Source: Candidatus Acetatifactor stercoripullorum (lineage in GTDB: Bacteria; Bacillota; Clostridia; Lachnospirales; Lachnospiraceae). From it: 64,000 nt of DNA. A model generated the notes under the pieces. The model had not been told where the DNA came from and did not search any database. It saw nothing but the letters and a program-made list of their open reading frames with translations. Positions 63,957-64,000 of the stretch are shown here, piece after piece. Position 1 is the first letter of the stretch. Every line of letters begins with the position of its first letter. The stretch is taken from the NCBI GenBank assembly GCA_019114005.1, contig DXGH01000071.1, positions 1 through 64,000 of the forward strand. Direction: 5' to 3'. Position numbers and translations under genes: made by a program.

Positions 63957-64000
63957 TACAGATTACCTCCATCTTCCGAGTAAGCCTTATGTACGCGCCA
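63956..64000 (-). CDS. 3' end of the ABC transporter permease gene (partial)
   Basis: Only the last 14 codons, ending EDGGNL and stop, are in the window. The stop overlaps the ATPase start as TAATG, which is typical of a permease gene preceding its ATPase. The identity is inferred from position only. Confidence 0.5.
   Translation of the reverse strand, partial: WRVHKAYSEDGGNL

Overview
The window is about 64 kb of chromosome from a low-to-mid GC, anaerobic, spore-forming Firmicute, most probably a Lachnospiraceae (Clostridia). This rests on the gene content: short HisG with HisZ, GerW and DUF2953 sporulation genes, a YlbJ-like protein, FakA/DegV, RecU, GGGtGRT with a NifU-like scaffold, and a HisIE carrying an extra HisF-like domain. 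Shine-Dalgarno sites are strong and close to GGAGG. The species cannot be named from sequence alone. Nearly all genes are on the minus strand; the plus-strand exceptions are a YlbJ-like gene, rpmB, a LysR regulator and one lipoprotein. No rRNA, tRNA, CRISPR array, prophage or insertion sequence was seen.

Right-to-left layout (direction of transcription). 64000-61083: tail of an ABC permease, its ATPase, a 166-bp multi-branched inverted-repeat element, then a NifU-like protein and a GGGtGRT protein. 60832-59209: four small membrane proteins (TM2/zinc ribbon, DUF4190, DUF2752, DUF4870). 59133-58666: divergent lipoprotein. 58464-52059: cobalamin methionine synthase translationally coupled to ilvB-ilvN, then a separately promoted ilvN-ilvC. 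52009-46590: an ABC exporter, a decayed dedA, and a two-component system. 46593-43718: a LysR regulator divergent from leuCD. 43601-34194: MATE transporter, SOS-controlled ruvAB, zapA, a U32 peptidase, FtsW-like and PBP2-like cell-wall genes, and a Nudix hydrolase. 34087-31730: a sporulation-flavoured operon (unknown, DUF2953, gerW, a 50-aa membrane protein, a J-domain protein). 31458: rpmB (+). 31235-25634: Asp23, FakA-like kinase, RecG, DegV, secreted protein. 25498-19588: five overlapping genes for a response regulator, kinase, ABC ATPase, permease and lipoprotein. 19337-11953: a type IIA topoisomerase pair followed by rsmD, coaD, a coiled-coil protein and an amidase. 11027-4836: RNA-modification and housekeeping genes ending in recU. 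4733-1: histidine operon hisZ-G-D-B-IE.

Most of the window is core metabolism and maintenance. The best-supported regulation is a consensus promoter for his, a LexA box inside the ruvAB promoter, separate promoters for ilvN-ilvC, zapA and the 34087 operon, and several clear intrinsic terminators. The parts least explained by known biology are the 166-bp structured element next to the GGGtGRT/NifU-like pair, that gene pair itself, the structured leader upstream of the topoisomerase genes, the perfect 12-bp inverted repeat between metH and a lipoprotein gene, and the degenerate HisF-like domain on HisIE. I did not find a clearly new defence or mobile system. Where an upstream in-frame start lacked a ribosome site, the start was moved to the codon with one.
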